31,023 bases of DNA from Candidatus Methylomirabilota bacterium (GTDB lineage: Bacteria > Methylomirabilota > Methylomirabilia > Methylomirabilales > 2-02-FULL-66-22): positions 1 to 31,023 of the forward strand of contig JACQVO010000044.1 in assembly GCA_016209725.1 (NCBI GenBank), in the 5' to 3' direction. A model generated the notes under the pieces. That model was given only the letters and a program-made list of their open reading frames with translations. It was not told the origin of the DNA and did no database searches. Numbering within the stretch: position 1 is the stretch's first letter; each line of letters begins with the position of its first letter. Positions 24,395 through 31,023 of this stretch are shown here, piece after piece. Position numbers and translations under genes: made by a program.

Positions 24395-25467
24395 GTGAAT
24401 TTCTCCCCTGGCCGAAGGCCCGCCGCTGTGGCGAATGTCCAGCCGTCCATGTACACCCCGCGGAAGAGGACGCGCGTGAGGAATAGCAGTCCCTGGCTCG
24501 TGGAGACCCCAGGTCCGTCGGGACCCAGCATCAGGAACGTCCCACCAGTGGCTGCCTTCCAGTCTCCAGGAGGCTGGGTGTCCACTCGAGCCTGGACAAC
24601 CTCCACCGGCTCGCTGTGAAGAAAGGTGAACGCTCGCCCTGCTCTGACGCGATCCCATAGAGCCCGCGCCGGCGAGCCGGGCCAGTCCAAGCGGCGATCG
24701 GCTGCCCTGGGTTCGCGAAAGCTCGTGGCCTCTGCCTCATTCTGAGGGATGCCGCGCTCGCCACGCCCGGCCGCCGACAGGGCGGCCGAGACGACACCGG
24801 GGACGACCCGCACGACCTTGGCGTACAGGGCGTAATAGTCGTCATCGTCGGTGATGGCCACAGCCGATTGGGTGAGCACTGGGCCGGCGTCCACCTGGCT
24901 GAGCATGATGTGCGCAGTAGCCCCCGTCTCTTTCGCACCCGTAGCGAGGGCCCAGTAGATCGGATTGGCCCCCCGGAGTCGCGGCAGGAGCGAGGGGTGA
25001 ATATTCAGGGGAAACAGTGTGGCTGAGAGGAGCGGCTCGCGGAAGATCTGTGGGTACGCGCCCGTCAAGAGGAGATCCGCTCTCATGCGTGCAATGCGAG
25101 CGGCCAGGGCTGGGTCATTTGCATCGTCGACCACGATCACCTCGATGCCGCGGGACCGACACATGGCCGGGATCTCCGCCGGATCGGGTAGCCCCCAGGC
25201 GGCATCCAGAGGATCTTGAGTCGACTCTGGGGGTCTCAAGCGGGCCAGAAGACGCCGGAGCGGATCCAGGCGGGACGGCGCCGACCGCTGCACAGGTGGC
25301 CCCTGGCCGTCGGTCAGACGCCCTTCAAACCGAGTCCAGCGTGCTGCTGTGGGCACAACCACGGCTCGGACCTCGTGTCGCTCGGCCAGCGCCGCGAGCA
25401 ACACAACCCTGCCCAGCCGCGACTGATCCCCGCAGGCGACAATCATACTGAGCGTCCGATCGTCCAC
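24391..25467 (-). CDS. Formyltransferase-family protein, probable sugar N-formyltransferase
   Basis: The 358-residue product carries the formyl transferase fold, which uses N10-formyltetrahydrofolate to formylate an amino group. The catalytic triad is visible: Asn155 and His157 in FPLNIHPSLLPRLRGANPIY, and Asp193 in MLSQVDAGPVL. GATAHIML precedes the Asp as in ArnA, VioF and Fmt. It is longer than Fmt before the active site and its C-terminal 150 residues are variable. The context of RmlB and aminotransferases argues for a 4-amino or 3-amino sugar substrate, not Met-tRNA. The GTG at 25467 has GGCGGGG upstream; the ATG at 25446 is also possible. No gene is seen in 25468-25630. Confidence 0.83.
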   Translation of the reverse strand: MDDRTLSMIVACGDQSRLGRVVLLAALAERHEVRAVVVPTAARWTRFEGRLTDGQGPPVQRSAPSRLDPLRRLLARLRPPESTQDPLDAAWGLPDPAEIPAMCRSRGIEVIVVDDANDPALAARIARMRADLLLTGAYPQIFREPLLSATLFPLNIHPSLLPRLRGANPIYWALATGAKETGATAHIMLSQVDAGPVLTQSAVAITDDDDYYALYAKVVRVVPGVVSAALSAAGRGERGIPQNEAEATSFREPRAADRRLDWPGSPARALWDRVRAGRAFTFLHSEPVEVVQARVDTQPPGDWKAATGGTFLMLGPDGPGVSTSQGLLFLTRVLFRGVYMDGWTFATAAGLRPGEKFT

Positions 25468-25630
25468 GATGGCCCCGCCCTGATCTCACCGCAAGCCGCG
25501 AGCCACCGCGGTGACCACGTCTCCCCGGTCATGGCTCACTGCTCCGGGAACGCCGCACAGACCGTACGCTGGACAGCGCAAAGTGCCTCCAGTATCCCGC
25601 CTCCGGAAGCATTCACACGATCGCCGGAGT

Positions 25631-26455
25631 TTATGGGACACCCGTGATGCTCGCAACTCGCTCCCCCGACCTACGCTGCCGACCAGGCGTGAAGCAGAAA
25701 TAAATGTCATCATCGCTTGCCAGGCCGTATCTTCGGAGGTGGCAGGATCCCAGATCCTGGGCATACCTGTCCACCCTCACGGTGAAGCCCGCTTCCTCGA
25801 GCCTGTCCTGGTAGTCCCTGCCATAGATCCGGACATGATCGCTTTGCCCGAAAAGGCGTTCTCGATCCTCGGGCAAGACGACCCTCGGATCCTCAAACGT
25901 TTCTCCCCGGTTGGTGTCGATCGGGGACTGGATGATCGCCCAACCCCCGGGCGCAAGGACCCGACATAACTCCCGCATGGCCTTTCGATCGTCAGGGATG
26001 TGTTTCAGCACGTGGCAGCAGATGATGCAATCAAAGGAGTCATCCGGCAGGGAAATATTCGTGATGTCTATTTTCAGCTTGGCCAGCGAAGACGAAATAT
26101 CCGCACTCACGTAGTCGATATTCGGGAGGCGGGTGCACTGTTCCGAGAAGAACCGGATCGGCGCCACGTCAAGGACTCTGAGCCTGTCCGTGAAGAAGTT
26201 CGTTCGATCTTTCAGGTATAACCACAGCAGGCGGTGTCGCTCCAGGGATCCGCATCCAGGGCATAGCGCGTTTGGCCGCGGTGTGATGCCGAAAGGCAAG
26301 AACTCCCAGAAACGCCCGCCGCAACACGGGCACTTGAGGCGGGAGCCGAAGGATCGCACTGCAAGACACATCTTCCTGGCGAGAGGATGACACCCCTCCG
26401 CGAGGAGCCTGTTTACCAGCGTCCGGATATGTCGGGTATAGGGCGCCAGTCTCAT
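25631..26455 (-). CDS. Zinc-ribbon SAM methyltransferase of lower GC content
   Basis: The 274-residue product has an N-terminal zinc-binding region with CPCCGGRF (Cys42 to Cys45) and NALCPGCGSLERHRLLWLYL (Cys65, Cys68), a pairing typical of a methyltransferase subfamily found in polysaccharide and phage islands. Motif I is the unusual VLDVAPIRFF, followed by YVSADIS, FDCIICCHVLKHIPDDRKAM, and VLAPGGWAIIQSPID. The C-terminal end after YFCFTPG is unconserved. Its DNA is visibly less GC-rich than the rest: bases 26041-26100 contain 27 of 60 G or C. This suggests later acquisition. It stands apart from its neighbours by 62 and 163 bases, unlike the overlapping block downstream. Confidence 0.8.
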   Translation of the reverse strand: MRLAPYTRHIRTLVNRLLAEGCHPLARKMCLAVRSFGSRLKCPCCGGRFWEFLPFGITPRPNALCPGCGSLERHRLLWLYLKDRTNFFTDRLRVLDVAPIRFFSEQCTRLPNIDYVSADISSSLAKLKIDITNISLPDDSFDCIICCHVLKHIPDDRKAMRELCRVLAPGGWAIIQSPIDTNRGETFEDPRVVLPEDRERLFGQSDHVRIYGRDYQDRLEEAGFTVRVDRYAQDLGSCHLRRYGLASDDDIYFCFTPGRQRRSGERVASITGVP

Positions 26456-26518
26456 CCTTCGTGTGTTTCCTTTGGCGGTACAATCTCGCCCGGACCCGTG
26501 TTCTGGCGGGGGCCTGGA

Positions 26519-27688
26519 TCAGGCCTCCAGCACCCGCCGCACGGCCGTAATGACATCCTCCACATCCTCGTCGGTCAGCTTTGCCGACAGCGGCAAGGAG
26601 ACCGTCCGATCCCCGATGAACTCCGCCGCCGGGAATTGCCCTCGCCTGAAGCCCAAGGTCTTGGCATAATAGCTGTGCAGGTGCAGCGGGGTGAAGTGGA
26701 TGCCTGTGCCGATATTCTCGGCCTTCAGTCGGACCATGAACTCGTTCCGGCTCATTCCAGCCCGCTCGGTGTCCACCAGGACGGTATACAGGTGGCGGGC
26801 GTGGCGGTCGCGAGGGTCGACGGGTGACGGCGTGGTGAGCAGCGGATGGTCCGCCAAGGCCGCATCGTACTGCCGCCAGTGGCGTTCCCGGATGGCCAAG
26901 TTCGACTCCAGCCGGGCGAGCTGGTGGATACCCAACGCCGCCTGAAGGTCCGTCATGTTGTACTTGTAGCCGGGGAAGAGGGTGTCGTACGGCTGGAATC
27001 CCTCTGCGGAATAGCGCTTCCAGGCGTCCCGGCTGATCCCGTGGAGCGCCTTGATCCGGATCTCCTCGGCCCAGGCCGCATTGTCCGTGGTGAGCATCCC
27101 GCCCTCACCGGTCACCAGGTTCTTGGTCACGTAAAAGCTGAAGGCGGTCAGGTCGCCGATGGAGCCGACGGAGCGTCCGCGGTAGCGCGCCTCGACCGCG
27201 TGGGCGGCGTCCTCGACGACGGCCACTCCGTGGCGGCGCGCCACCTGCAGGAGCGCATCCATGTCGCAGGGGCGCCCGGCGAGATGGACCGGCAGGATCG
27301 CCTTGGTTCTCGGGGTCACGGCGCGAGCCAGAGCCTCCGGGTCGAGGTTCATCGTCCGCGGGTCCACGTCGGCGAAAACCGGCGTGGCCCCCACGTGGAC
27401 GATCACGTTAGCGGTCGCGCTGAAAGTCAGAGGACTGGTGATGACCTCGTCCCCCGGGCCGATCCCCAGAACCTCTAGCGCCAAGTGCAGGCCTGCCGTA
27501 CAGGAGTTCAGCGCGACCGCATGGCCGCAGCCGACATAGACACGAAAGTCTTCCTCGAAACGCTGCACCCGTGGTCCAGTGCCCAGCCAGCCGGACCGCA
27601 GTGTGGCCACGACCTCTGCGATCTCCTCCTCACCAATGGCCGGACTGCCGAAGATCAGGAACTCGAGCCGGCGGCCTCTATCTCCCAT
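26519..27688 (-). CDS. DegT/DnrJ/EryC1/StrS family aminotransferase (ArnB/VioA-like)
   Basis: This is a 389-residue PLP-dependent, type I fold sugar aminotransferase that should convert a 3- or 4-keto nucleotide sugar to the amino sugar using glutamate. It has EVITSPLTFSATANVIVHVG, VFADVDPRTMNLDPEAL, AILPVHLAGRPCDMDAL, VVEDAAHAVEARY with the PLP-binding Asp160, and FSFYVTKNLVTGEGGM with Lys189 as the PLP Schiff-base residue. The TGEGG context and the later PGYKYNMTDLQAALGIHQL place it near the ArnB/VioA/PglE group acting on 4-keto-6-deoxy sugars. The ATG at 27688 has only CTGAGG as a possible ribosome site. It probably shares the RmlB product pool with the formyltransferase. Confidence 0.85.
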   Translation of the reverse strand: MGDRGRRLEFLIFGSPAIGEEEIAEVVATLRSGWLGTGPRVQRFEEDFRVYVGCGHAVALNSCTAGLHLALEVLGIGPGDEVITSPLTFSATANVIVHVGATPVFADVDPRTMNLDPEALARAVTPRTKAILPVHLAGRPCDMDALLQVARRHGVAVVEDAAHAVEARYRGRSVGSIGDLTAFSFYVTKNLVTGEGGMLTTDNAAWAEEIRIKALHGISRDAWKRYSAEGFQPYDTLFPGYKYNMTDLQAALGIHQLARLESNLAIRERHWRQYDAALADHPLLTTPSPVDPRDRHARHLYTVLVDTERAGMSRNEFMVRLKAENIGTGIHFTPLHLHSYYAKTLGFRRGQFPAAEFIGDRTVSLPLSAKLTDEDVEDVITAVRRVLEA

Positions 27689-27778
27689 AGGGCCTCAGGT
27701 CTGCACTCGCAGGGCCTTCGAAGAGGGGCGGCTCACGTTTCCACCGGGAAACCAAGTGCACCGCCGCAGGGACGAGAA

Positions 27779-28984
27779 TCATTTCCGGGCCCACCGCATC
27801 ACCTTTTCCACGGCGTGAATGACGTCCGCCACATCCCCATCGCTCATGCCGGGGAAAAGCGGCAGGGTGATGAGATCCTCAAAGGCCGCCTCCGCCGCCG
27901 GGCACAGCCCCGGCCCGGTTCCCAGCCGCTCCCGGTAGTACGGGTGCAGGTGGACCGGCTGGTAGTGGACGCTCACCCCGATGTTCTCGGCCCGGAGGGC
28001 CTGGAAGATCGTCTCGCGGTCCCGGCGCAGCCGGTCCCGGTTCAGCCGGAGGGGATAGATGTGCCAGGCGTGCCGCGTCCCCGGACGCGTGGGGGCCGGG
28101 CGGACCTCCGGCAGAGCGGCGAAGGCCTGCTGGTAGCGGGCCGCGATCTCCTCCCGCCGCTTCAGCCGGGCATCCAGGCGCCGCAACTGGCTGAGGCCCA
28201 GGGCGCTCTGCAAGTCGGTCAGGCGGTAGTTCACGCCGAAGCCCACCATCTCCTGCCGCCACGCCCCAGGCGTGGTCGCCTGCCGTTTTCTCACCTCACG
28301 ATCGATGCCATGGTTGCGGAACCGGCGCAACCGCTCGGCCAGCCCCGCCTCGCTGGTCGTGACCATCCCGCCCTCGCCCGTGGTGATGTGCTTGACCGGG
28401 TGGAAACTGAAGGTGGTCAGCTCGCTCAGGCTGCCGATGGGCCGGCCGCCGATCTCGGCCCCCAGGGCATGGGCCGCATCCTCGATGACGAGGAGGTTGC
28501 GGGAGCGGGCGGTGGCGTAAATCGCCTCCATGGCGCACGGGAGGCCGGCGAAGTGAACCGGCAGGATGGCCTTCGTCCTCGGGGTGAGGGCCGCCTCCAC
28601 TGCGGCTGGATTTAGGTTCAATGTCTCGGGGTCCACATCGGCGAAGACCGGGTTGGCACCGCAATACAGGATGCAGTTGGCCGAGGCGAGGAAGGTGAGG
28701 GGAGAGGTGATGACCTCGTCCCCCGACTGGATCCCGGCCGCGTGGGCCGCCGCGTGCAGGGCGGCCGTGCCGGAGCTGAACGCCGCGGCGAACCGGGCAC
28801 CCACGACCTGGGCGAAGGCCTGCTCGAAGCGGGCGACGGTGGGGCCGTTGGTCAGCCAGTCCCCTCGCAAGACCTCCACCACGGCCCGGATGTCGGCCTC
28901 GTCCACCTCGTGCCGGCCGTAGGGAAGCATCCGCTCCCGGACCGGCCGTCCACCGAAGAGGGCCGGGCAATCCTCCCCGCCCAT
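27779..28984 (-). CDS. PseC-like UDP-4-keto-sugar aminotransferase
   Basis: The 401-residue DegT-family enzyme resembles PseC, which aminates UDP-2-acetamido-2,6-dideoxy-4-keto-L-arabino-hexose in pseudaminic acid synthesis. Features are EVITSPLTFLASANCILYCG, VFADVDPETLNLNPAAV, VIEDAAHALGAEIGG with Asp169, and FSFHPVKHITTGEGG with PLP Lys198; the HPVKHITTGEGG form is the PseC-type signature. FGVNYRLTDLQSALGLSQLR and IGVSVHYQPVHLHPYY complete the fold. I use the ATG at 28984 with GAGTGGG upstream; the GTG at 28993 is an alternative. PseB, PseH, PseG and PseI are not in the window, so the actual product may be a different 4-amino sugar. Confidence 0.83.
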   Translation of the reverse strand: MGGEDCPALFGGRPVRERMLPYGRHEVDEADIRAVVEVLRGDWLTNGPTVARFEQAFAQVVGARFAAAFSSGTAALHAAAHAAGIQSGDEVITSPLTFLASANCILYCGANPVFADVDPETLNLNPAAVEAALTPRTKAILPVHFAGLPCAMEAIYATARSRNLLVIEDAAHALGAEIGGRPIGSLSELTTFSFHPVKHITTGEGGMVTTSEAGLAERLRRFRNHGIDREVRKRQATTPGAWRQEMVGFGVNYRLTDLQSALGLSQLRRLDARLKRREEIAARYQQAFAALPEVRPAPTRPGTRHAWHIYPLRLNRDRLRRDRETIFQALRAENIGVSVHYQPVHLHPYYRERLGTGPGLCPAAEAAFEDLITLPLFPGMSDGDVADVIHAVEKVMRWARK

Positions 28985-29011
28985 TATTCCCACTCTTGCC
29001 CTGTAACGAGC

Positions 29012-29120
29012 AATGTCGAATGTCGAACACGGAATATCGAATGACGAAGGCTGGAGCAGCGCAGCGCTCGGGCCGGCTCTCGTTCGAAATTCGTCATTCG
29101 GTGTTCAGCGTTCGATATTT
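29012..29120. repeat. TCGAATGTCGAA inverted-repeat element, copy 2
   Basis: This lies between the PseC-like gene and rmlB. The left arm (29012-29047) reads AATGTCGAATGTCGAACAC then GGAATATCGAATGACGAA. The right arm (29082-29120) reads TTCGAAATTCGTCATTCGG, then GTTCAGCGTTCGATATTT, and is the reverse complement of the left with few changes. The 34-base GC-rich centre contains AGCGCAGCGCT, itself nearly palindromic. Copy 1 is at 1184-1320 with the same word order. Confidence 0.7.
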
Positions 29121-29138
29121 CCAGAAGATTTGAGCCGC

Positions 29139-30206
29139 TCATCCGGGCACCCCCTGGGTGCCCCTCTGGGTACCCGCCTGGAAGCCCTCGCCGTACTGCG
29201 CCCGGTAGTAGTCCCGGTACGCTCCCGACAGGATCTCCTGCCACCACGCCCGCTGGGCGTGGTACCACTCCACCGTCTGGCGGAGCCCTTCGGCGAAGGG
29301 GATGCTCGGGGCCCACTCCAGCCTGCGGCGGAGCTTGCTCCACTCCAGGGCATAGCGACGGTCGTGGCCGAGCCGATCCTTCACGTGCCGCAGGAGGGTC
29401 TCGGGCCGTCCCGTGATGGCCAGGATCTGCCGGGCGACATCCAGGTTCACCCGTTCCACCCCGCTGCCGATGTTGTACACCTCTCCGGGTTGGCCGAGGA
29501 GAAGGACCTGCGCGAGGGCGCGGCAGTGGTCTTCGACGTGCAGCCACTCCCGCACGTACAGGCCGTCGCCGTAGATGGGCAGCGGCTCCCCCCGCAGAGC
29601 GTTCACGATCATGAGGGGGATGAATTTCTCCGGGAACTGGTAGGGGCCGTAGTTGTTGCAGGTCCGGGTGATGATGACCGGCAGGCCGTAGGTCACAAAG
29701 TAGGCCCGGGCCAACACGTCCGCCCCCGCCTTGCTGGCGGCATACGGGCTGTTGGGGAGCAGGCAGGACTCCTCGCTGAAGGTGCCCGACCCTCCCAGGC
29801 TGCCGTAGACCTCATCCGTGGAGATGTGGAGAAAGCGGCGCATTGCGTGCCGGCGGGCCGCATCCAGGAGGACGCGGGTGCCCTGCACATTCGTGCGGAT
29901 GAAATCGTCCGCCTGCTGGATGGAACGATCCACGTGGGACTCGGCGGCGAAGTGGACGATGACCTCGACCCCGTGGGCGAGCAGGATCTCGCCCACTAGG
30001 GCCTCGTCGCAGATGTCGCCGCGAACGAAGACGTGGCGCGGGTCGCCCAGGCGGTCGGCCAGGTTGCGGGGGTTCCCGGCATAGGTCAGCACGTCGAGGT
30101 TCACGACCCGGGCGGCCGGATGGCCGGCGAGGATGTGGCGGACGAAGTTGGAGCCGATGAATCCCATGCCACCCGTGACCAGGATTGTGCCCGAGAGTTC
30201 GCTCAT
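29139..30206 (-). CDS. rmlB: dTDP-glucose 4,6-dehydratase
   Basis: RmlB converts dTDP-glucose to dTDP-4-keto-6-deoxyglucose, the branch point for rhamnose and for 3- and 4-amino-6-deoxy sugars. The 355-residue product has TGGMGFIGSNFVRHIL (11-26), NLDVLTYAGNPRNLAD, HFAAESHVDRSI, STDEVYGSLG with catalytic Thr130-Asp131-Glu132, SPYAASKAGAD with Tyr155 and Lys159, and RTCNNYGPYQFPEKFIPLMI, all diagnostic of RmlB. The ATG at 30206 has GGGAGGTGGG directly upstream. The last 13 residues (GTQRGTQGVPG-type) exceed the usual end and come from a short GGTACCC/GGCACCC repeat. rmlA, rmlC and rmlD are absent, pointing to an amino sugar, not rhamnose, unless those genes lie elsewhere. Confidence 0.92.
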   Translation of the reverse strand: MSELSGTILVTGGMGFIGSNFVRHILAGHPAARVVNLDVLTYAGNPRNLADRLGDPRHVFVRGDICDEALVGEILLAHGVEVIVHFAAESHVDRSIQQADDFIRTNVQGTRVLLDAARRHAMRRFLHISTDEVYGSLGGSGTFSEESCLLPNSPYAASKAGADVLARAYFVTYGLPVIITRTCNNYGPYQFPEKFIPLMIVNALRGEPLPIYGDGLYVREWLHVEDHCRALAQVLLLGQPGEVYNIGSGVERVNLDVARQILAITGRPETLLRHVKDRLGHDRRYALEWSKLRRRLEWAPSIPFAEGLRQTVEWYHAQRAWWQEILSGAYRDYYRAQYGEGFQAGTQRGTQGVPG

Positions 30207-30232
30207 CCCACCTCCCAAGCCAGGGGCCAGTC

Positions 30233-30305
30233 GCACGCAGAGACGCAGAGGCCGCAGAGCTTCACGATATGCCTCTTCTCTGCGTGCTCCGCGGCTCTGC
30301 GTGAG
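30233..30305. repeat. CGCAGAG inverted-repeat element, copy 2
   Basis: The left arm at 30233-30259 is GCACGCAGAGACGCAGAGG followed by CCGCAGAG. The right arm at 30278-30305 reverse-complements to CTCACGCAGAGCCGCGGAG followed by CACGCAGAG. Both are chains of CGCAGAG units, separated by only 18 bases, so RNA from either strand would fold into a long hairpin. It lies between the partial aminotransferase (stop at 30312) and rmlB (start at 30206), where a hairpin could reduce downstream reading or stabilise the message. Confidence 0.65.
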
Positions 30306-30311
30306 CCTGCT

Positions 30312-31023
30312 CTACAGCGAGCGCTTGCATGCCTCCACCACCTCGTCCACCTGGGCGTCCGTCAACTCGGGGTAGATGGGCAGGGAGAGGACCTCCCCGG
30401 CCGCCCGCTCCGCCTCGGGGAAATCGCCGGCCCGGTACCCCAGCTCGCGATACATCGGCTGCAGATGGATCGGCAGCGGATAGTAGACCGTTGTTGGGAC
30501 GCCCAACTCGGCCATCCGTCGCTTCACCCCCTCGCGGTCCGGCAGGCGGATCGTGAACTGGTGGTACACGTGGAGGCAGTCGAGAGGTTCCTCGGGCAGG
30601 CCGATCCCCAGGCCGACCAGACCCTCCCGGTAGCGGGCGGCGAGGGCGCGACGGCGCGCGTTCCATTCCGCTAGGAAGCGGAACTTCACTCGCAGGACCG
30701 CCGCCTGAATCTCATCCAGGCGGCTGTTGAAGCCCAACTCCTCGTGCACGTACTTCTCTTGCCCGCCGTAGGCGCGCAGGCGGCGGATCCGCTCCTCCAG
30801 AACGGGATCATTCGTCGTCGCCAGCCCGCCATCGCCGAAGGCGCCGAGGTTCTTGGTGGGGTAGAAGCTGAAGCATCCCACATCCCCCAGGCTGCCCGCC
30901 GGGCGGCCGCGGTACTGCGACCCAATGGCTTGTGCCGCGTCCTCCACCACGCGGAGCCGGTGCTGCCGGGCGAGGGCCAGGAGGGGTTCCATGTCGGCCG
31001 GCAGCCCGTACAGGTGCACGGGC
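30312..31023 (-). CDS. DegT/DnrJ/EryC1/StrS aminotransferase (partial, N-terminus outside window)
   Basis: The frame is open at the right edge; the visible 236 codons end at a TAG (30312-30314). The visible start, PVHLYGLPADMEPLL, is the middle of a DegT-family aminotransferase. VVEDAAQAIGSQYRGRPAG carries the PLP-binding Asp, and FSFYPTKNLGAFGDGGLATT the PLP Lys; this TKNLGA-GDGG form occurs in FdtB/QdtB, DesV and WbpE-type enzymes that aminate C3 or C4 of keto sugars. LGFNSRLDEIQAAVLRVKF and a TVYYPLPIHLQPMY segment follow. About 140 N-terminal residues are missing. Its neighbour is rmlB, so a 3-keto-6-deoxy sugar substrate is a fair guess, but a WbpE role on the UDP-HexNAcA pathway is also possible. 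Confidence 0.85.
   Translation of the reverse strand, partial: PVHLYGLPADMEPLLALARQHRLRVVEDAAQAIGSQYRGRPAGSLGDVGCFSFYPTKNLGAFGDGGLATTNDPVLEERIRRLRAYGGQEKYVHEELGFNSRLDEIQAAVLRVKFRFLAEWNARRRALAARYREGLVGLGIGLPEEPLDCLHVYHQFTIRLPDREGVKRRMAELGVPTTVYYPLPIHLQPMYRELGYRAGDFPEAERAAGEVLSLPIYPELTDAQVDEVVEACKRSL

Noticed and set aside
25468..25630. Possible small gene starting at a GTG after the low-GC methyltransferase
   Set aside because: Only about 26 codons are open (NASGGGILEALCAVQRTV and a few more), no ribosome site and no family; too little to support.
29139..29180. Extra C-terminal residues of RmlB as a functional domain
   Set aside because: The tail is short and comes from a small GGTACCC/GGCACCC DNA repeat; more likely drift of the stop codon than a domain.
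30233..30305. Possible CRISPR-like array of CGCAGAG units
   Set aside because: Units are only about 7 bases, have no unique spacers, and the two halves are inverted to one another. It is an inverted-repeat element, not an array.

Overview
This is a high-GC bacterial window carrying one long surface-polysaccharide locus. Every recognisable gene except a partial one at the left edge lies on the minus strand, so transcription runs from position 31023 towards 521. The organism cannot be named from these genes. The GC-rich codon use, the DUF4321 and DUF5989 small proteins and the several dispersed inverted-repeat families remind me of uncultured soil or subsurface lineages such as Methylomirabilota/Rokubacteria or Deltaproteobacteria, but that is a low-confidence recollection.

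Layout in transcription order. (a) 31023-25631, sugar-nucleotide genes: a partial DegT-family aminotransferase, RmlB (dTDP-glucose 4,6-dehydratase), a PseC-like aminotransferase, a further DegT aminotransferase and a zinc-ribbon methyltransferase of visibly lower GC. (b) 25467-14604, a tightly coupled assembly block: an N-formyltransferase, methyltransferase, Wzx-type flippase, GT4, GT2, methyltransferase, GT2, GT4, GT4, methyltransferase, GT4. Most junctions are ATGA, GTGA, TAATG or TGATG overlaps. Two remnants of decayed genes lie here (15710-15874 and 14604-14792). (c) 13442-9417, a decoration module: SGNH hydrolase, DUF5989 protein, a small SxtJ-like membrane protein and an O-carbamoyltransferase. 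A four-helix-bundle (23S-rRNA-intervening-sequence type) gene bounded by long imperfect inverted repeats is wedged into this module. (d) 9410-1605, an AsnB-type amidotransferase, a WbpP-like epimerase, a GT4, a second SDR, a WbpA-like UDP-HexNAc dehydrogenase and a WecA-like initiating phosphoglycosyltransferase. (e) 1624-521, the locus edge: DUF4321 membrane protein and Maf, convergent with the partial plus-strand gene.

How it may work together (inference): WecA-like protein loads the first sugar on undecaprenyl phosphate. The dehydrogenase, epimerase and AsnB homologue could supply an amidated N-acetylhexosaminuronic acid. RmlB, an aminotransferase and the formyltransferase could supply an N-formylamino-6-deoxy sugar. 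Up to seven glycosyltransferases build the repeat unit, Wzx flips it, and methyl, carbamoyl and possibly acyl groups decorate it. No Wzy polymerase, chain-length regulator or export gene is recognisable inside the window.

The most unusual content is not the enzymes but four kinds of small repetitive DNA threaded through the locus: the four-helix-bundle cassette; GC-rich CCTGCCTG palindromes, two of them sitting in frame inside maf and asnB; TCGAATGTCGAA-type inverted-repeat elements (two copies); and CGCAGAGACGCAGAG-type inverted-repeat elements (two copies). No tRNA, rRNA, CRISPR array or transposase was seen, and no gene-free stretch exceeds about 300 bases.
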